A stretch of 64,000 nt of DNA from Ottowia sp. (lineage in GTDB: Bacteria > Pseudomonadota > Gammaproteobacteria > Burkholderiales > Burkholderiaceae_C): NCBI RefSeq assembly GCF_016703145.1, contig NZ_JADJCO010000003.1:983501-1047500 (forward strand). The letters are read 5' to 3'. This document shows positions 46,787 to 56,072 of this stretch, in pieces. A program made the position numbers and the translations under genes. Position 1 is the stretch's first letter; every line of letters starts with the position of its first letter. A model generated the notes under the pieces. That model saw only the letters and a list, made by a program, of their open reading frames with translations. It had not been told where the DNA came from and made no database searches.

Positions 46787-47379
46787 CTGAAAAATCACGT
46801 ACCTATCCTCGCCGCATCGACTGTGGCGGTACCCCCATTGATCTCACCCGCATGACGAGTGCCGACCGAGAGGCACTGGTGACGTTCGTCGCCGGCTTGC
46901 CGGCTCAGGATCTGCTCTTCGTTCCGCGGGACATCAGCCATCCGAAGGTCATCGATGCCTGGATGCGGGCAGTGGACAAGGGGGCGGTCGTCAGCTTGAT
47001 CGCACGCAGGGGCGACACGATGGTGGGTTGCACGACCATCTTCACCGATACCATGAGTTGGTCCAGGCACGTGGGCGAACTGCGTGTGCTGGTGTCGCCG
47101 TCAGGGCGAGGAAAGGGTCTTGGGCGCGCCCTGATCCAGGAGTGCTTCGTCCAGGCGCTGGAGCTCGGACTGAAGAAGCTCATCGCGCAGATGACGACCG
47201 ACCAAGTGGGTGCCATCGCGGTCTTCGAGGATCTGGGCTTCAAGGCCGAGGCATTGCTGCACCATCACGTCGCCGACCGCAACGGGGCGATGCATGACTT
47301 GGTGGTGCTCAGTCACGACGTCGATGCCGTGGCAGCCCGCCAGGACGTGTACGGCGTGAGCGACGCGCTGGGCGGCTGA
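46783..47379 (+). CDS. GNAT-family N-acetyltransferase
   Basis: A 198-residue acetyltransferase. The acetyl-CoA-binding motif A is RVLVSPSGRGKGLGRALIQECFVQA (about 105-130), followed by AIAVFEDLGFKAEALLHHHV. Its ATG overlaps the PHA synthase stop (ATGA at 46783-46786), so the two are translationally coupled, which hints that it modifies a protein or metabolite tied to polymer synthesis. Acceptor unknown. Confidence 0.88.
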   Translation: MTEKSRTYPRRIDCGGTPIDLTRMTSADREALVTFVAGLPAQDLLFVPRDISHPKVIDAWMRAVDKGAVVSLIARRGDTMVGCTTIFTDTMSWSRHVGELRVLVSPSGRGKGLGRALIQECFVQALELGLKKLIAQMTTDQVGAIAVFEDLGFKAEALLHHHVADRNGAMHDLVVLSHDVDAVAARQDVYGVSDALGG

Positions 47380-47411
47380 CACGCAGCAAACAACCAAAGA
47401 AGGAGACAAGC

Positions 47412-48182
47412 ATGGATATGGGTGCGATGCTCGCGGGCAAGCGGGTGCTGGTGACAGGGGCTTCGTCGGGGCTGGGTGAGAACTTCGCTCGTCTGGCGGC
47501 CCGCTGCAAGGCCAAGGTGGTGATTGGGGCGCGGCGCAAGTCCCGGCTCGATGCGCTGGCGAAGGAGTTGACGGAACTGGGCGCACCGGAGGTCACGGTG
47601 CTGGAAATGGACGTGGCTTCCGAGGAATCCATCGACGCCGCATTCGCCGAGATCGATGCGTCGGGCGATATGCTCGACGTGGTCGTCAACAATGCCGGCG
47701 TCTCCAATGACGGCGTGGCCCTGAAGCTGCCCACGGCGGATTTCGATTCGCTGATGGCGATCAATGTGCGTGGCGTCTGGCTGGTGGCCGTGCGCGCCGC
47801 GCAGCGCTGGGCGGCTGCAGGCCGCGGCGGCTCGATCATCAACATTGCGTCGATCCAGGGCGAGCGGGTCATGAACGGCATCACGCCGTACTCCACCTCC
47901 AAGGCGGCCGTGGTGCACATGACGAAGAGCCTGGCCCTGGAGTGGGCCCGCTATGGCATTCGCGTCAATGCGATCGAACCTGGCTACATCGGCACCGAGA
48001 TGACCGATGTGATGTGGGAGACCGACTACGGCAAGGCGCTGATCAAGCGCATTCCCATGCGCCGCCTGGGCAAGCCCGAAGAGCTCAATGGCTTGTTTCT
48101 GCTGTTTGCGACGGAAGCAGGCTCCTGGATGACCGGAGCGTGCGTGCCTGTGGACGGTGGGCACTTGTGTTCATCGCTCTAG
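47412..48182 (+). CDS. SDR-family oxidoreductase (FabG/3-ketoacyl-CoA reductase-like)
   Basis: A 256-residue classical SDR: TGASSGLGENFARLAARCKAKVVIGARR binds NADP, NNAGVSNDGVALK follows, and the active site is YSTSKAAVVHMTKSLALEWARYGIRVN. Position directly after the PHA synthase-GNAT pair suggests it could reduce 3-ketoacyl-CoA to the polymer precursor, or act in the acyl-CoA oxidation branch. RBS AAGGAGACAAGC precedes the ATG. Confidence 0.88.
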   Translation: MDMGAMLAGKRVLVTGASSGLGENFARLAARCKAKVVIGARRKSRLDALAKELTELGAPEVTVLEMDVASEESIDAAFAEIDASGDMLDVVVNNAGVSNDGVALKLPTADFDSLMAINVRGVWLVAVRAAQRWAAAGRGGSIINIASIQGERVMNGITPYSTSKAAVVHMTKSLALEWARYGIRVNAIEPGYIGTEMTDVMWETDYGKALIKRIPMRRLGKPEELNGLFLLFATEAGSWMTGACVPVDGGHLCSSL

Positions 48183-48359
48183 GGCGATTTCGACGCGCCG
48201 ATGTGGGCCGCCGCGCTGGAATGGCCTTCGCGGATGTCGCAGTTGGTGCACCTGTAAGCCGTTCGACCGCAGCGGTCTGGGCCGGCTGACTTATCCTGAT
48301 TCCTGTCGCGGCGCGCGCGCCGCAGCCGGAGTCCGTTTTCACAAAGAAGGAGACAAGAC

Positions 48360-50060
48360 ATGAACGACAAGCCCTGGCTGGCTTCCTATCCCTCGAGCAT
48401 GCAGTGGGATCTCGACATCAAGCTCACTCCGGTGCAGCAGGTTCTGGACGACACGGTCGCCCGCTTTCCCGACAGGCCGGCCATCGACTTCATGGGCAAG
48501 GGCCTGACTTATGGGGAGCTGGGCGCGCTCACCGACCGCTGCGCCAAGGGCCTGCAAGCGCTCGGCGTGGGTCCCGGCGTGCACGTGGGCATCTTCCTGC
48601 CCAACTCGCCGCATACCATCATCGCCTTCTTCAGCATCCTCAAGGCCGGCGGCACGGTGGTCAACTACTCGCCCCTTGATGCTGCCAAGGTGCTTGAGCA
48701 CAAGATCGAGGACAGCCAGACCGACTTCCTGTTCACCCTCGATCTGGCGGGGCTGTATCCGCAAATGGCCGCCATGCTCGGCCACACGCGCCTCAAAAAA
48801 CTCATCGTCGGCAACGTCGCGGAGATGACCGCCATGCCCGATGCCGTGGCCGCCAAGATGAAAGCGGCCAAGGAAACCGCTGATGTCACGTGGGACGATC
48901 GGCACGTCACGTTCGCCAGCCTGCTCGACAACGACGGCGCCTACACCCGCCACCCGATCGCCGATCCGGCCGATGCCATCGCGGTGCTCCAGTACACCGG
49001 CGGTACCACCGGCTTGCCCAAGGGCGCCATGCTCACGCACGGCAACCTCAGCGCCGCCTGCGCGCAGTACACCGAGTCCACCCACTACGACCCGCCCCTG
49101 TTGGAATTCGGCAAGGAGCGGCTGCTGGGCGTGCTGCCGCCCTTTCATATTTTCTCTCTCACGGTCAACATGCTGTTCGGCATCACGCTGGGCGCCGAGA
49201 TCGTGCAGCACATGCGCTTCGACCCGAAAGCGGCGCTCGAGGACATCGCCAACAAGAAGATCAGCCTGTTCTGCGGCGTGCCCACCATGTTCACGGCCCT
49301 GATCTCCCATCCGGACACGCCCAACTACGACCTGCGCTCGCTCAAGTTCTGCGGCTCCGGCGGCGCGCCCCTGCCGGTCGAAGTATCCCAGCGCTACACC
49401 GCCATCACCGGTGCCGAGATTTCCGAGGGCTGGGGCATGACCGAGACTTCGCCCACCGGCACCTTCTCGCCCATGCACAAGAGCAAGCCCGGCTCCTGCG
49501 GCATTCCCCTGCCCAACATCGTCATCAAGCTGCTGTCGCTGGAAGACCCGAGCCGCTACGTGTCGCCGGGCGAAAAGGGCGAGATGTGCATCCAGGGCCC
49601 CAACGTGATGAAGGGCTACTGGAAGAACCCGGAAGCGACGGCCAAGGACACCACCTTCGACGGGCTCTTCCGCACTGGCGACGTGGCCTACATGGACGAG
49701 GGCGGCTACGTCTTCATCGTCGACCGCACCAAGGACATGCTGCTGTGCAGCGGCTACAACGTCTATCCGCGCGTGCTGGAGGAGGCCATCTACATGCACC
49801 CGGCGGTGCAGGAGGTGGCGGTGATCGGTATTCCGGACGAGTACCGCGGGCAGTCGCCCAAAGCCTTCGTGACGCTCAAGTCGGGTGCCGAGCCGTTCTC
49901 GCTGCAGCAGCTGCAGGATTTCCTGAAGGACAAGCTGGGCAAGCACGAAATGGTGCATGGGCTTGAAATCCGGGCTGAACTGCCGAAAACCGCCGTGGGC
50001 AAGTTGTCCAAGAAGGATCTGGTTGATGAAGAAGCGCGCAAGCGCGCGGCCACCGCCTGA
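48360..50060 (+). CDS. Long-chain acyl-CoA synthetase (AMP-binding)
   Basis: A 566-residue acyl-CoA ligase. The P-loop motif is YTGGTTGLPKGAMLTHGNL (near 210), GWGMTETSP and FRTGDVAYMDEGGYVFIVDRTKDMLLCSGYNVYP are the adenylation motifs, and KTAVGKLSKK carries the C-terminal catalytic lysine. It activates a carboxylic acid with ATP to feed the dehydrogenases upstream and the acyltransferase downstream. The ATG follows AAGGAGACAAGAC, the same leader as the SDR gene. Confidence 0.93.
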   Translation: MNDKPWLASYPSSMQWDLDIKLTPVQQVLDDTVARFPDRPAIDFMGKGLTYGELGALTDRCAKGLQALGVGPGVHVGIFLPNSPHTIIAFFSILKAGGTVVNYSPLDAAKVLEHKIEDSQTDFLFTLDLAGLYPQMAAMLGHTRLKKLIVGNVAEMTAMPDAVAAKMKAAKETADVTWDDRHVTFASLLDNDGAYTRHPIADPADAIAVLQYTGGTTGLPKGAMLTHGNLSAACAQYTESTHYDPPLLEFGKERLLGVLPPFHIFSLTVNMLFGITLGAEIVQHMRFDPKAALEDIANKKISLFCGVPTMFTALISHPDTPNYDLRSLKFCGSGGAPLPVEVSQRYTAITGAEISEGWGMTETSPTGTFSPMHKSKPGSCGIPLPNIVIKLLSLEDPSRYVSPGEKGEMCIQGPNVMKGYWKNPEATAKDTTFDGLFRTGDVAYMDEGGYVFIVDRTKDMLLCSGYNVYPRVLEEAIYMHPAVQEVAVIGIPDEYRGQSPKAFVTLKSGAEPFSLQQLQDFLKDKLGKHEMVHGLEIRAELPKTAVGKLSKKDLVDEEARKRAATA

Positions 50061-50072
50061 GTTCCTCAACGG

Positions 50073-51434
50073 ATGATGTTCATGAAAAAAGCAAGTCCTG
50101 TTCGCCATGCGCGAGCCATTGCCCTGGCGGCTGTCACGGTTGCCGCCGGTCTGTCTTCCGGCCTTGCATCGGCGCAAACCATCGATGCAGCCCAACTGCA
50201 AGACCTGGATAAACGCGCCACCGCCGTGCAGTCCAAGATGGTGGCCTGGCGTCGCGACATCCATGAGCACCCTGAGCTGTCCGGCCAGGAGGTGCGCACC
50301 GCGAAGCTGGTGGCCGACCACTTGCGCGCGCTCGGCATGGAAGTCAAGACCGGCGTCGGCGGCACTGGCGTGGTCGGGTTGCTGAAGGGCGGGAAGCCCG
50401 GCGGCAAGGTCGTGGCGCTGCGCGCCGACATGGACGCGCTGCCGGTGAAGGAAAACACCGGGCTTCCCTTCGCCTCCAAGGTCGTGGCGCGCAATTTCGG
50501 CAAGGATTCGCCGGTGATGCACGCTTGCGGCCACGACGGCCATACCGCCATCCTGATGGGGGTGGCCGAAATGCTGGCCGGCATGCGCGCTCAGCTCCCA
50601 GGCACCGTCAAGTTCATCTTCCAGCCGGCCGAGGAAGGACGCTCGGAGGAGCCCAAGCACGAGCATGAGCTCTTTGGCGCCAAGGCCATGATCGCCGAAG
50701 GCGCGTTGGACAATCCCAAGGTCGATGCGATCTATGGATTGCACATTTCACCCGCTGGCAAGACCGGCGGCGCCGGCTACCGGGTCGGCCCGCTGATGGC
50801 GGGCGCCGATGGGTTCACCATCAAGGTGACTGGCCGCCAGACGCACGGTTCGCGGCCGTGGGACGGCGTGGATCCCATCGTGGCCTCGGCGCAGATCATC
50901 AATGGCCTGCAGACCATCGTCAGCCGCCAGCTCAACATCACGGCGGTACCGACGGTTGTGAGCATCGGCGCCATCAATGGCGGCAATCGCGAAAACATCA
51001 TTCCGGACACCGTGGACATGCTGGGCACTCTGCGCACCTTCGACAACGATCTGCGCGCTGACGCGAAAAAGCGCATCGCCAACACGGCCACGTCGATCGC
51101 GGCGTCCAGCGGCGCCAAGGCTGAAGTGCATTTCACCGCCGTGGCCTACCCGCCCACCGTCAATCCGGCCGAGTTGTCCAAGCAGGCCGTGCCGGTCCTG
51201 AAGGCGGCCACGGGGGGGCTGGCGGCCGAGGTTCCGTTGGTCAGCGGATCGGAGGACTTCTCGGACTTCCAGCTCAAGGTGCCCGGATTCTTCTTCCTGC
51301 TGACCGCGCCGCCCAAGAACCGCCAACCGGCGCCCAACCACTCGCCGCTGTTCGACTTCGACGAGGACGCCATGCCCGTGGGAGCGAAGGCGCTGGCCGC
51401 GTTGGCGCTCGATCAGTTGATCCAGCCAAAATAA
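50073..51434 (+). CDS. M20-family amidohydrolase, exported
   Basis: A 453-residue metal-dependent amidohydrolase of the HipO/carboxypeptidase Ss1 type. After a signal peptide (to about 35, SSGLASAQT), the zinc motifs are RRDIHEHPELSGQE, ALRADMDALPV, MHACGHDGHTAILMG and FQPAEEGRS. The ATG at 50073 is used; 50082 (MKKASP) is also in frame and looks more signal-like. It removes an acyl or amino-acid group from an amide. Its role next to lipid genes is unclear, perhaps release of an acyl-amino acid before uptake. Confidence 0.9.
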   Translation: MMFMKKASPVRHARAIALAAVTVAAGLSSGLASAQTIDAAQLQDLDKRATAVQSKMVAWRRDIHEHPELSGQEVRTAKLVADHLRALGMEVKTGVGGTGVVGLLKGGKPGGKVVALRADMDALPVKENTGLPFASKVVARNFGKDSPVMHACGHDGHTAILMGVAEMLAGMRAQLPGTVKFIFQPAEEGRSEEPKHEHELFGAKAMIAEGALDNPKVDAIYGLHISPAGKTGGAGYRVGPLMAGADGFTIKVTGRQTHGSRPWDGVDPIVASAQIINGLQTIVSRQLNITAVPTVVSIGAINGGNRENIIPDTVDMLGTLRTFDNDLRADAKKRIANTATSIAASSGAKAEVHFTAVAYPPTVNPAELSKQAVPVLKAATGGLAAEVPLVSGSEDFSDFQLKVPGFFFLLTAPPKNRQPAPNHSPLFDFDEDAMPVGAKALAALALDQLIQPK

Positions 51435-51503
51435 GAAGCATCGCAACCCCATCCGGATCGGCGCTCTGACGCCGACCCTCATTTCTCTCCCAAAGGTACC
51501 CGT

Positions 51504-53114
51504 ATGGACCACTTGAGCAACTTGGACGCCTCGTTCCTGCATTTCGAGACGCCTGAAACGCCGATGCACGTCGGCAGCCTGATCCTTCTGGAACTCCCCG
51601 AAGGCTACAAGGGTGACTACTACGAAGACGTGAAGGCCATGATCGGCAACCGCATGCACCTGGCCACGGTGCTGACGCGCAAGCTGGCGCAGATGCCGTT
51701 CGAGCTGGCCGAGCCGGTGTGGATCGACGACGACGACATCGACCTCGACTACCACGTGCGCAGCCTGACGCTGCGCCGGCCCGGCACGATGCAGCAGCTG
51801 GAACAACTGATCGCGCGGCTGCATTCCACCCTGCTGGACCGCAGTCGGCCGCTGTGGGAGATGTACGTCATCGAGGGGCTCGAGGATGGCCGCGTCGCTT
51901 TCTACTCCAAGGCCCACCACAGCGGGGTGGACGGCAAGGCGGGCACCGAAATTGCCAAGGTGCTGTACGATATTTCGCCCAAGATGCGCGAAGTGCCCGC
52001 GCCCCGGCGCAGGGCCGGCGGCGGCAAGGGCTACCAGCTCGGCGTGGCCGAACTGCTGCAGGCCGCGGTTTCCAATACGGCCCAGCAATACCGCAAGCTG
52101 GCCGAGCTGCTGCCGACGGCGGCGCGGGCGTTCACCACGGCCGGCAACGTCCTGGCCAGCCAGCGGACGGCCCAGGGCGAGCGGCCCCTGACCCTTGGCC
52201 TGGCACCCAAGACGATCTTCAACGATTCGATCACCAACCAGCGCTCCTTCACCACCATGTCGCTGCCCTTCGACGAGATGAAGGCGCTCGGCAAGCGGGT
52301 CGGCGGCACCGTCAACACCATCGTGATGGCCATGGCCAGCGGCGGTCTGAACCGCTTCCTGAAGCAGCGCGACCTGCTGCCCAAGGAGGCGCTCATCGCC
52401 GCCGTGCCCGTCAGCCTGCGCTCAGCGGACGACGACTCGATGAACAACCAGGTGTCGATGGTGCGGGTGGACCTGGCGACCGACCTCGCCGATCCGGTGG
52501 AGCGCTTCAAGGCGATCCATGCCTCGTCCGAGGCAGGCAAGGCCGTCGTGCGCGAACTCAAGCCGGTGCTTGGCGTCGACATGCCCATGACCGGCTCGCC
52601 CTGGCTCATGACCAGCCTGGCGTCGCTGTACGGCCGCTCCAACCTGGCCAAGCGCCTGCCGCCGATGGCCAACGTGCTGATTTCCAACGTGCCCGGGCCT
52701 CAAGTCCAGTTGTACGTGGCGGGCGCGAAGATGGTGAGCTTCTATCCGGTTTCCATCCCTTACCACGGCAGCGCGCTGAACATCACGGTGCAAAGCTACG
52801 CCGGTTCGCTCGATTTCGGCCTCACCGCCTGCCGACGCATCCTGTCGCAGGAAGAATCTTACGAGTTGATCGAGCACATGCGCGCCGCCCTCCAGGACAT
52901 CGCGCGCCTGCCTGGTCAGGAAATCACCGCGGCCGCCGCGGCACCGTCGCAGGACAAGCCGGCCAAAGCCGGCGCCACGGCGGATGCTGCTCCGGCAGCG
53001 GCCAAGAAAGCCGCCCGCAAACCCCGCGCAGCCACCCCTGCGAAGAAGGCGGCAGCGACGGCGCGCAAGCCTGCCGTCAAGAAGCAGCGCGAAGCCACAG
53101 AGCAGGCGTCCTGA
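51504..53114 (+). CDS. Wax ester synthase/diacylglycerol acyltransferase with histone-like tail
   Basis: A 536-residue WS/DGAT. The acyltransferase motif HHxxxDG is His138-His139-Ser-Gly-Val-Asp143-Gly144 (AHHSGVDGKAG). NVLISNVPGPQVQLYVAGAKM near the C-terminus is also typical. It joins acyl-CoA to alcohols or diacylglycerol to make neutral storage lipid. From about residue 475 the protein continues as a Lys/Ala/Pro-rich tail (KKAARKPRAATPAKKAAA) absent from most family members and resembling the DNA-binding tail of PhaF. Confidence 0.9.
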   Translation: MDHLSNLDASFLHFETPETPMHVGSLILLELPEGYKGDYYEDVKAMIGNRMHLATVLTRKLAQMPFELAEPVWIDDDDIDLDYHVRSLTLRRPGTMQQLEQLIARLHSTLLDRSRPLWEMYVIEGLEDGRVAFYSKAHHSGVDGKAGTEIAKVLYDISPKMREVPAPRRRAGGGKGYQLGVAELLQAAVSNTAQQYRKLAELLPTAARAFTTAGNVLASQRTAQGERPLTLGLAPKTIFNDSITNQRSFTTMSLPFDEMKALGKRVGGTVNTIVMAMASGGLNRFLKQRDLLPKEALIAAVPVSLRSADDDSMNNQVSMVRVDLATDLADPVERFKAIHASSEAGKAVVRELKPVLGVDMPMTGSPWLMTSLASLYGRSNLAKRLPPMANVLISNVPGPQVQLYVAGAKMVSFYPVSIPYHGSALNITVQSYAGSLDFGLTACRRILSQEESYELIEHMRAALQDIARLPGQEITAAAAAPSQDKPAKAGATADAAPAAAKKAARKPRAATPAKKAAATARKPAVKKQREATEQAS

Positions 53115-53156
53115 AAGCGCTCCCCCCACACATAGATCATCACACGGAGACAAACC

Positions 53157-54500
53157 ATGGCTCCCCCCCTGCCACAATCAGGACCTGCGGTCCAATACTC
53201 CCCCGAGGACGAAGCGCTCTTCTCCAAGATCAGCTGGCGCCTGCTGCCGCTGCTGATCGTCTGCTACATCATCGCCTTCCTCGACCGCGTCAACATCGGC
53301 TTCGCGCAATTGCAGATGCGCGAAACGCTGGCCTTCAGCGACGCGGCCTATGCCTTCGGCGCGGGCGTCTTCTTCCTCGGCTACTTCATGTTTGAGGTGC
53401 CCAGCAACCTGATGCTGGAGAAGGTCGGCGCGCGCAAGACGCTGCTGCGCATCATGCTCTGCTGGGGCATTGCTGCCTCCGCCATGATGTTCGTCACCAC
53501 GCCGACGGTGTTCTACATCCTGCGCTTCATCCTCGGCGCGTGTGAGGCGGGCTTCTTCCCCGGCATCATCCTGTATCTCACCTACTGGTACCCCGGCCCC
53601 CGGCGCGGCAAAGTGATCGCCCTCTTCATGACCGGCGCCACCATTGCCTATCTGATCGCCGGGCCCCTGTCGGGCGCCATCATGAAGTACATGGACGGCC
53701 TGATGGGCTATCGCGGCTGGCAGTGGCTGTTCGTCACGCAAGGTCTGCCCGCATCCATCCTGGGCATCGTGGCCTTCTTCTACTTCAAGGACAAGCCTGA
53801 AGACGCCGGCTGGCTCAGCACCCAAGAAAAGCAGCGCCTGCGCAAGGTGCTCGACGACGACGCGGCCGCCAGCGGCCATAGCGCATCGCACGGCTCGTTC
53901 GGCGCGCTGCTGACTAGCCCCCAAGTGTGGATGATGGCGCTGGTGTACTTCCTGTTCCTCGGTGCCACCTACGTGATGGTGTTCTGGACGCCCACGCTCA
54001 TCAAGGGCTGGGGCGTGAAGGACGTGTTCACCGTTGGCCTGCTCTCGTCCCTCGGTCCCGCGGCCGCCATGGTGTCCATGGTGCTGATCGGGCGCAGTTC
54101 CGACAAGCACAACGAACGGCGCAAGCACTTCATGTTCTGTTGCACCCTGGCTGCCACCGGCGCGCTGATCGTCATCTTCACGCAGGGCTCGCTGGCGCTC
54201 AACCTCCTGGGCCTGGTCATTCTCTCGATCGGCCAGTCGTCGGCCACGCCGCTGTTCTTCACGTCCACCAGCGAGATCATTCCCAAGAAGATCGCCGCTG
54301 GCGGCATCGCGCTCGTCAGCAGCCTGGGCAACCTGGGGCCCGCGGTCATGCCCTCGGTGGTGGCTATGGTCAACACCGCTACCGGCACCCCCATCGCCTC
54401 GCTCTATCTGGTGGCTGCCCTCTGGTTCGTGGCTGGCCTCATACTCATGGCCGTCGTCAAGGCCAGAACTGCGGCTCATCCCGCACTCGCCGCCGCGTGA
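53157..54500 (+). CDS. MFS transporter, anion:cation symporter (phthalate permease) type
   Basis: A 447-residue permease with twelve predicted helices. FLDRVNIGFAQLQM in the first helix and FEVPSNLMLEKVGARKTLLRIM between helices 2 and 3 are typical of the ACS family that imports organic acids such as phthalate, glucarate or tartrate. It is the only transporter in the storage-lipid block and may supply the pathway's carboxylic acid substrate. Confidence 0.9.
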   Translation: MAPPLPQSGPAVQYSPEDEALFSKISWRLLPLLIVCYIIAFLDRVNIGFAQLQMRETLAFSDAAYAFGAGVFFLGYFMFEVPSNLMLEKVGARKTLLRIMLCWGIAASAMMFVTTPTVFYILRFILGACEAGFFPGIILYLTYWYPGPRRGKVIALFMTGATIAYLIAGPLSGAIMKYMDGLMGYRGWQWLFVTQGLPASILGIVAFFYFKDKPEDAGWLSTQEKQRLRKVLDDDAAASGHSASHGSFGALLTSPQVWMMALVYFLFLGATYVMVFWTPTLIKGWGVKDVFTVGLLSSLGPAAAMVSMVLIGRSSDKHNERRKHFMFCCTLAATGALIVIFTQGSLALNLLGLVILSIGQSSATPLFFTSTSEIIPKKIAAGGIALVSSLGNLGPAVMPSVVAMVNTATGTPIASLYLVAALWFVAGLILMAVVKARTAAHPALAAA

Positions 54501-54545
54501 CGAATCGCTCCCTGCCAACAACCCATTCACCGGAGAAACCCATTC

Positions 54546-54995
54546 ATGGCAACCAGCAAGAAAACCTCCAGCACCATTCCCGGCCTGACCGGCGAGCTGC
54601 CGTCCCTCGCCGACCTGACCAAGCTGGCAGAGCAGTTCAAGCTGCCCGGCGTCGATGTCAGCGCGCTCGTCGAATGGCAGCGCAAGGACCTCGAAGCCCT
54701 GGCCGAGGCCAACCGCCAGGCTTACGAGGGCATGAAGGCCCTGGCTCAGCGGCAGGCCGAGATCCTGCGCGAGAACCTGTCCGAGTGGCAGGGCGCGATG
54801 CAAGGCGCCGTCAGCCCCGACGCGCTGGCCAAGCAGTCCGACGCGGCCAAGCGCGGCGTGCAGCAGGCCATTGACAACTTCCGCGAAATCGCCGCCATGG
54901 AGACGGAGACGCGCACCAACGCCTGGAAGGTGGTGCAGGACCGCATGCAGGAAAACATGGCCAACCTGCAGAAGCTGATGCAGGGCAAGAAGTAA
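54546..54995 (+). CDS. phaP: Phasin family granule-associated protein
   Basis: A 149-residue phasin. The sequence is helical and amphipathic, with LADLTKLAEQFKLPGVDVSALVEWQRKDLEALAEANRQAYEGMKALAQRQAEILRE and the middle NFREIAAMETETRTNAWKVVQDRMQENM typical of the phasin family. Phasins coat PHA granules and control their size and number. It is the last gene of the block, 45 bases after the MFS gene, and ends before a dispersed 3' element and a strong terminator. Confidence 0.9.
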   Translation: MATSKKTSSTIPGLTGELPSLADLTKLAEQFKLPGVDVSALVEWQRKDLEALAEANRQAYEGMKALAQRQAEILRENLSEWQGAMQGAVSPDALAKQSDAAKRGVQQAIDNFREIAAMETETRTNAWKVVQDRMQENMANLQKLMQGKK

Positions 54996-55002
54996 GCACC
55001 CA

Positions 55003-55070
55003 AAATGCTATCGTTTAGATAGCTGTTGGCGTCATCCCTATGCGGGCTTGAGGCCAATTTGACTTGAAAG
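55003..55070 (+). repeat. Dispersed 3' element (plus orientation)
   Basis: GCTATC-GTTTA-GATAGC, then GTTGGCGTCATCCCTATGCGGGCTTGAGGCC and AATTTGACTTGAAA, the closest copy to the family consensus. It starts seven bases after the phasin stop and runs straight into the terminator. Confidence 0.8.
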
Positions 55071-55103
55071 CGGCTTGCGCTTCCGGCGCAAGCCGCTTTT
55101 TCG
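55070..55103 (+). terminator. Strong terminator after the phasin gene
   Basis: Eleven-base perfect stem GCGGCTTGCGC/GCGCAAGCCGC, five-base loop TTCCG, then TTTTTC. It closes the 37.8-55 kb block. Confidence 0.88.
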
Positions 55104-55155
55104 TCTGGCGATGAGCGTGTGGCGCTCAGCGCAGGTTGTTCACGCTCGACGCGCG

Positions 55156-55163
55156 GCCGGCCC
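55156..55163. repeat. IS66 target-site duplication, left copy
   Basis: GCCGGCCC directly precedes the element at 55164 and is repeated exactly at 57762-57769. The 8-bp length is what IS66-family elements generate. Confidence 0.85.
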
Positions 55164-55260
55164 GTAAGCGGCTGGCGAGTAAGCGGCTGGCGATCCCCTC
55201 TTGCTCCTTGGCCATAGGCATAGGAGCCTCGTGCCGATGTCAACTTCTGCATGAGTCTCC

Positions 55261-55668
55261 ATGAGCACGACCTCCCTTTCCCCGGACGTGGCTGCACGCC
55301 CCTACTTCCGGCACGATCAGCAGTTCAAGGATCGTGTTATCGCAAGCTACAGGCAGTCGCGCCAGACGATCTCTGCCATCGCGCGCTCACACGGCATCCG
55401 ACCCGATCTGCTGCAACGCTGGATCAGCGATGCGGGCGTGCGCGATGACCATGGGACGGACGATGCTCAAACGACCACCTGCGGCGCAAGCGTCCAGGAA
55501 CACCACGGCGCCACGATGTTCCTACCCATCTCCATCGAGCCAGGTACCAGCCAGACAGCGCCAAGCATCTGCATTGAGCTGAGCATTGCAGGCACTCAGG
55601 TAACCGTGCACTGGCCGGCCAGCGAAGCCTCCTCCTGCGCGGCCTGGCTGCGCGAGGTACTGCTGTGA
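55261..55668 (+). CDS. tnpA: IS66 TnpA-type helix-turn-helix protein
   Basis: A 135-residue accessory protein. The N-terminal half is a helix-turn-helix (FKDRVIASYRQSRQTISAIARSHGIRPDLLQRWISDAG). Its stop codon overlaps the start of tnpB at 55665. Confidence 0.88.
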   Translation: MSTTSLSPDVAARPYFRHDQQFKDRVIASYRQSRQTISAIARSHGIRPDLLQRWISDAGVRDDHGTDDAQTTTCGASVQEHHGATMFLPISIEPGTSQTAPSICIELSIAGTQVTVHWPASEASSCAAWLREVLL

Positions 55669-56006
55669 TTCGCATCGATGCCGTATGGCTGGCAGTGCAG
55701 CCCATCGACATCCGGGCAGGAGTGGACAGCCTGCTTGCGCGCGTGGTCCAGGTCTTTGGCGCCGCCCACGCACACCACGGCTATCTCTTCGCCAACGTCC
55801 GGGCCAACCGCATCAAGCTGGTGGTGCACGACGGCTTCGGCGTATGGTGCGCCACGCGGCGCCTGCACCTGGGCGGCTTCGTGTGGCCGCGTCAAGGTGC
55901 GGCGGGCGCCTCTTGCATCACGCTCACGCGCGAACAGTTCGACGCCTTGGTGCTGGGGCTGCCTTGGCAACGCCTGGAGCAACTCAAGACCATCACGCGG
56001 ATGTGA
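55665..56006 (+). CDS. tnpB: IS66 accessory protein TnpB
   Basis: A 113-residue IS66 Orf2-like protein with the family pattern DIRAGVDSLLARV, HGYLFANVRANRIKLVVHDGFGVW and RLHLGGFVWP. It is needed with TnpC for transposition. ATGA-type overlap with tnpA. Confidence 0.93.
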   Translation: MIRIDAVWLAVQPIDIRAGVDSLLARVVQVFGAAHAHHGYLFANVRANRIKLVVHDGFGVWCATRRLHLGGFVWPRQGAAGASCITLTREQFDALVLGLPWQRLEQLKTITRM

Positions 56007-56072
56007 GCCGCAGGCAAGGCAATCCGAGAATGTCCGATGGCGTTGTAGTGGTCGGCATTCCACAATCAAGAC

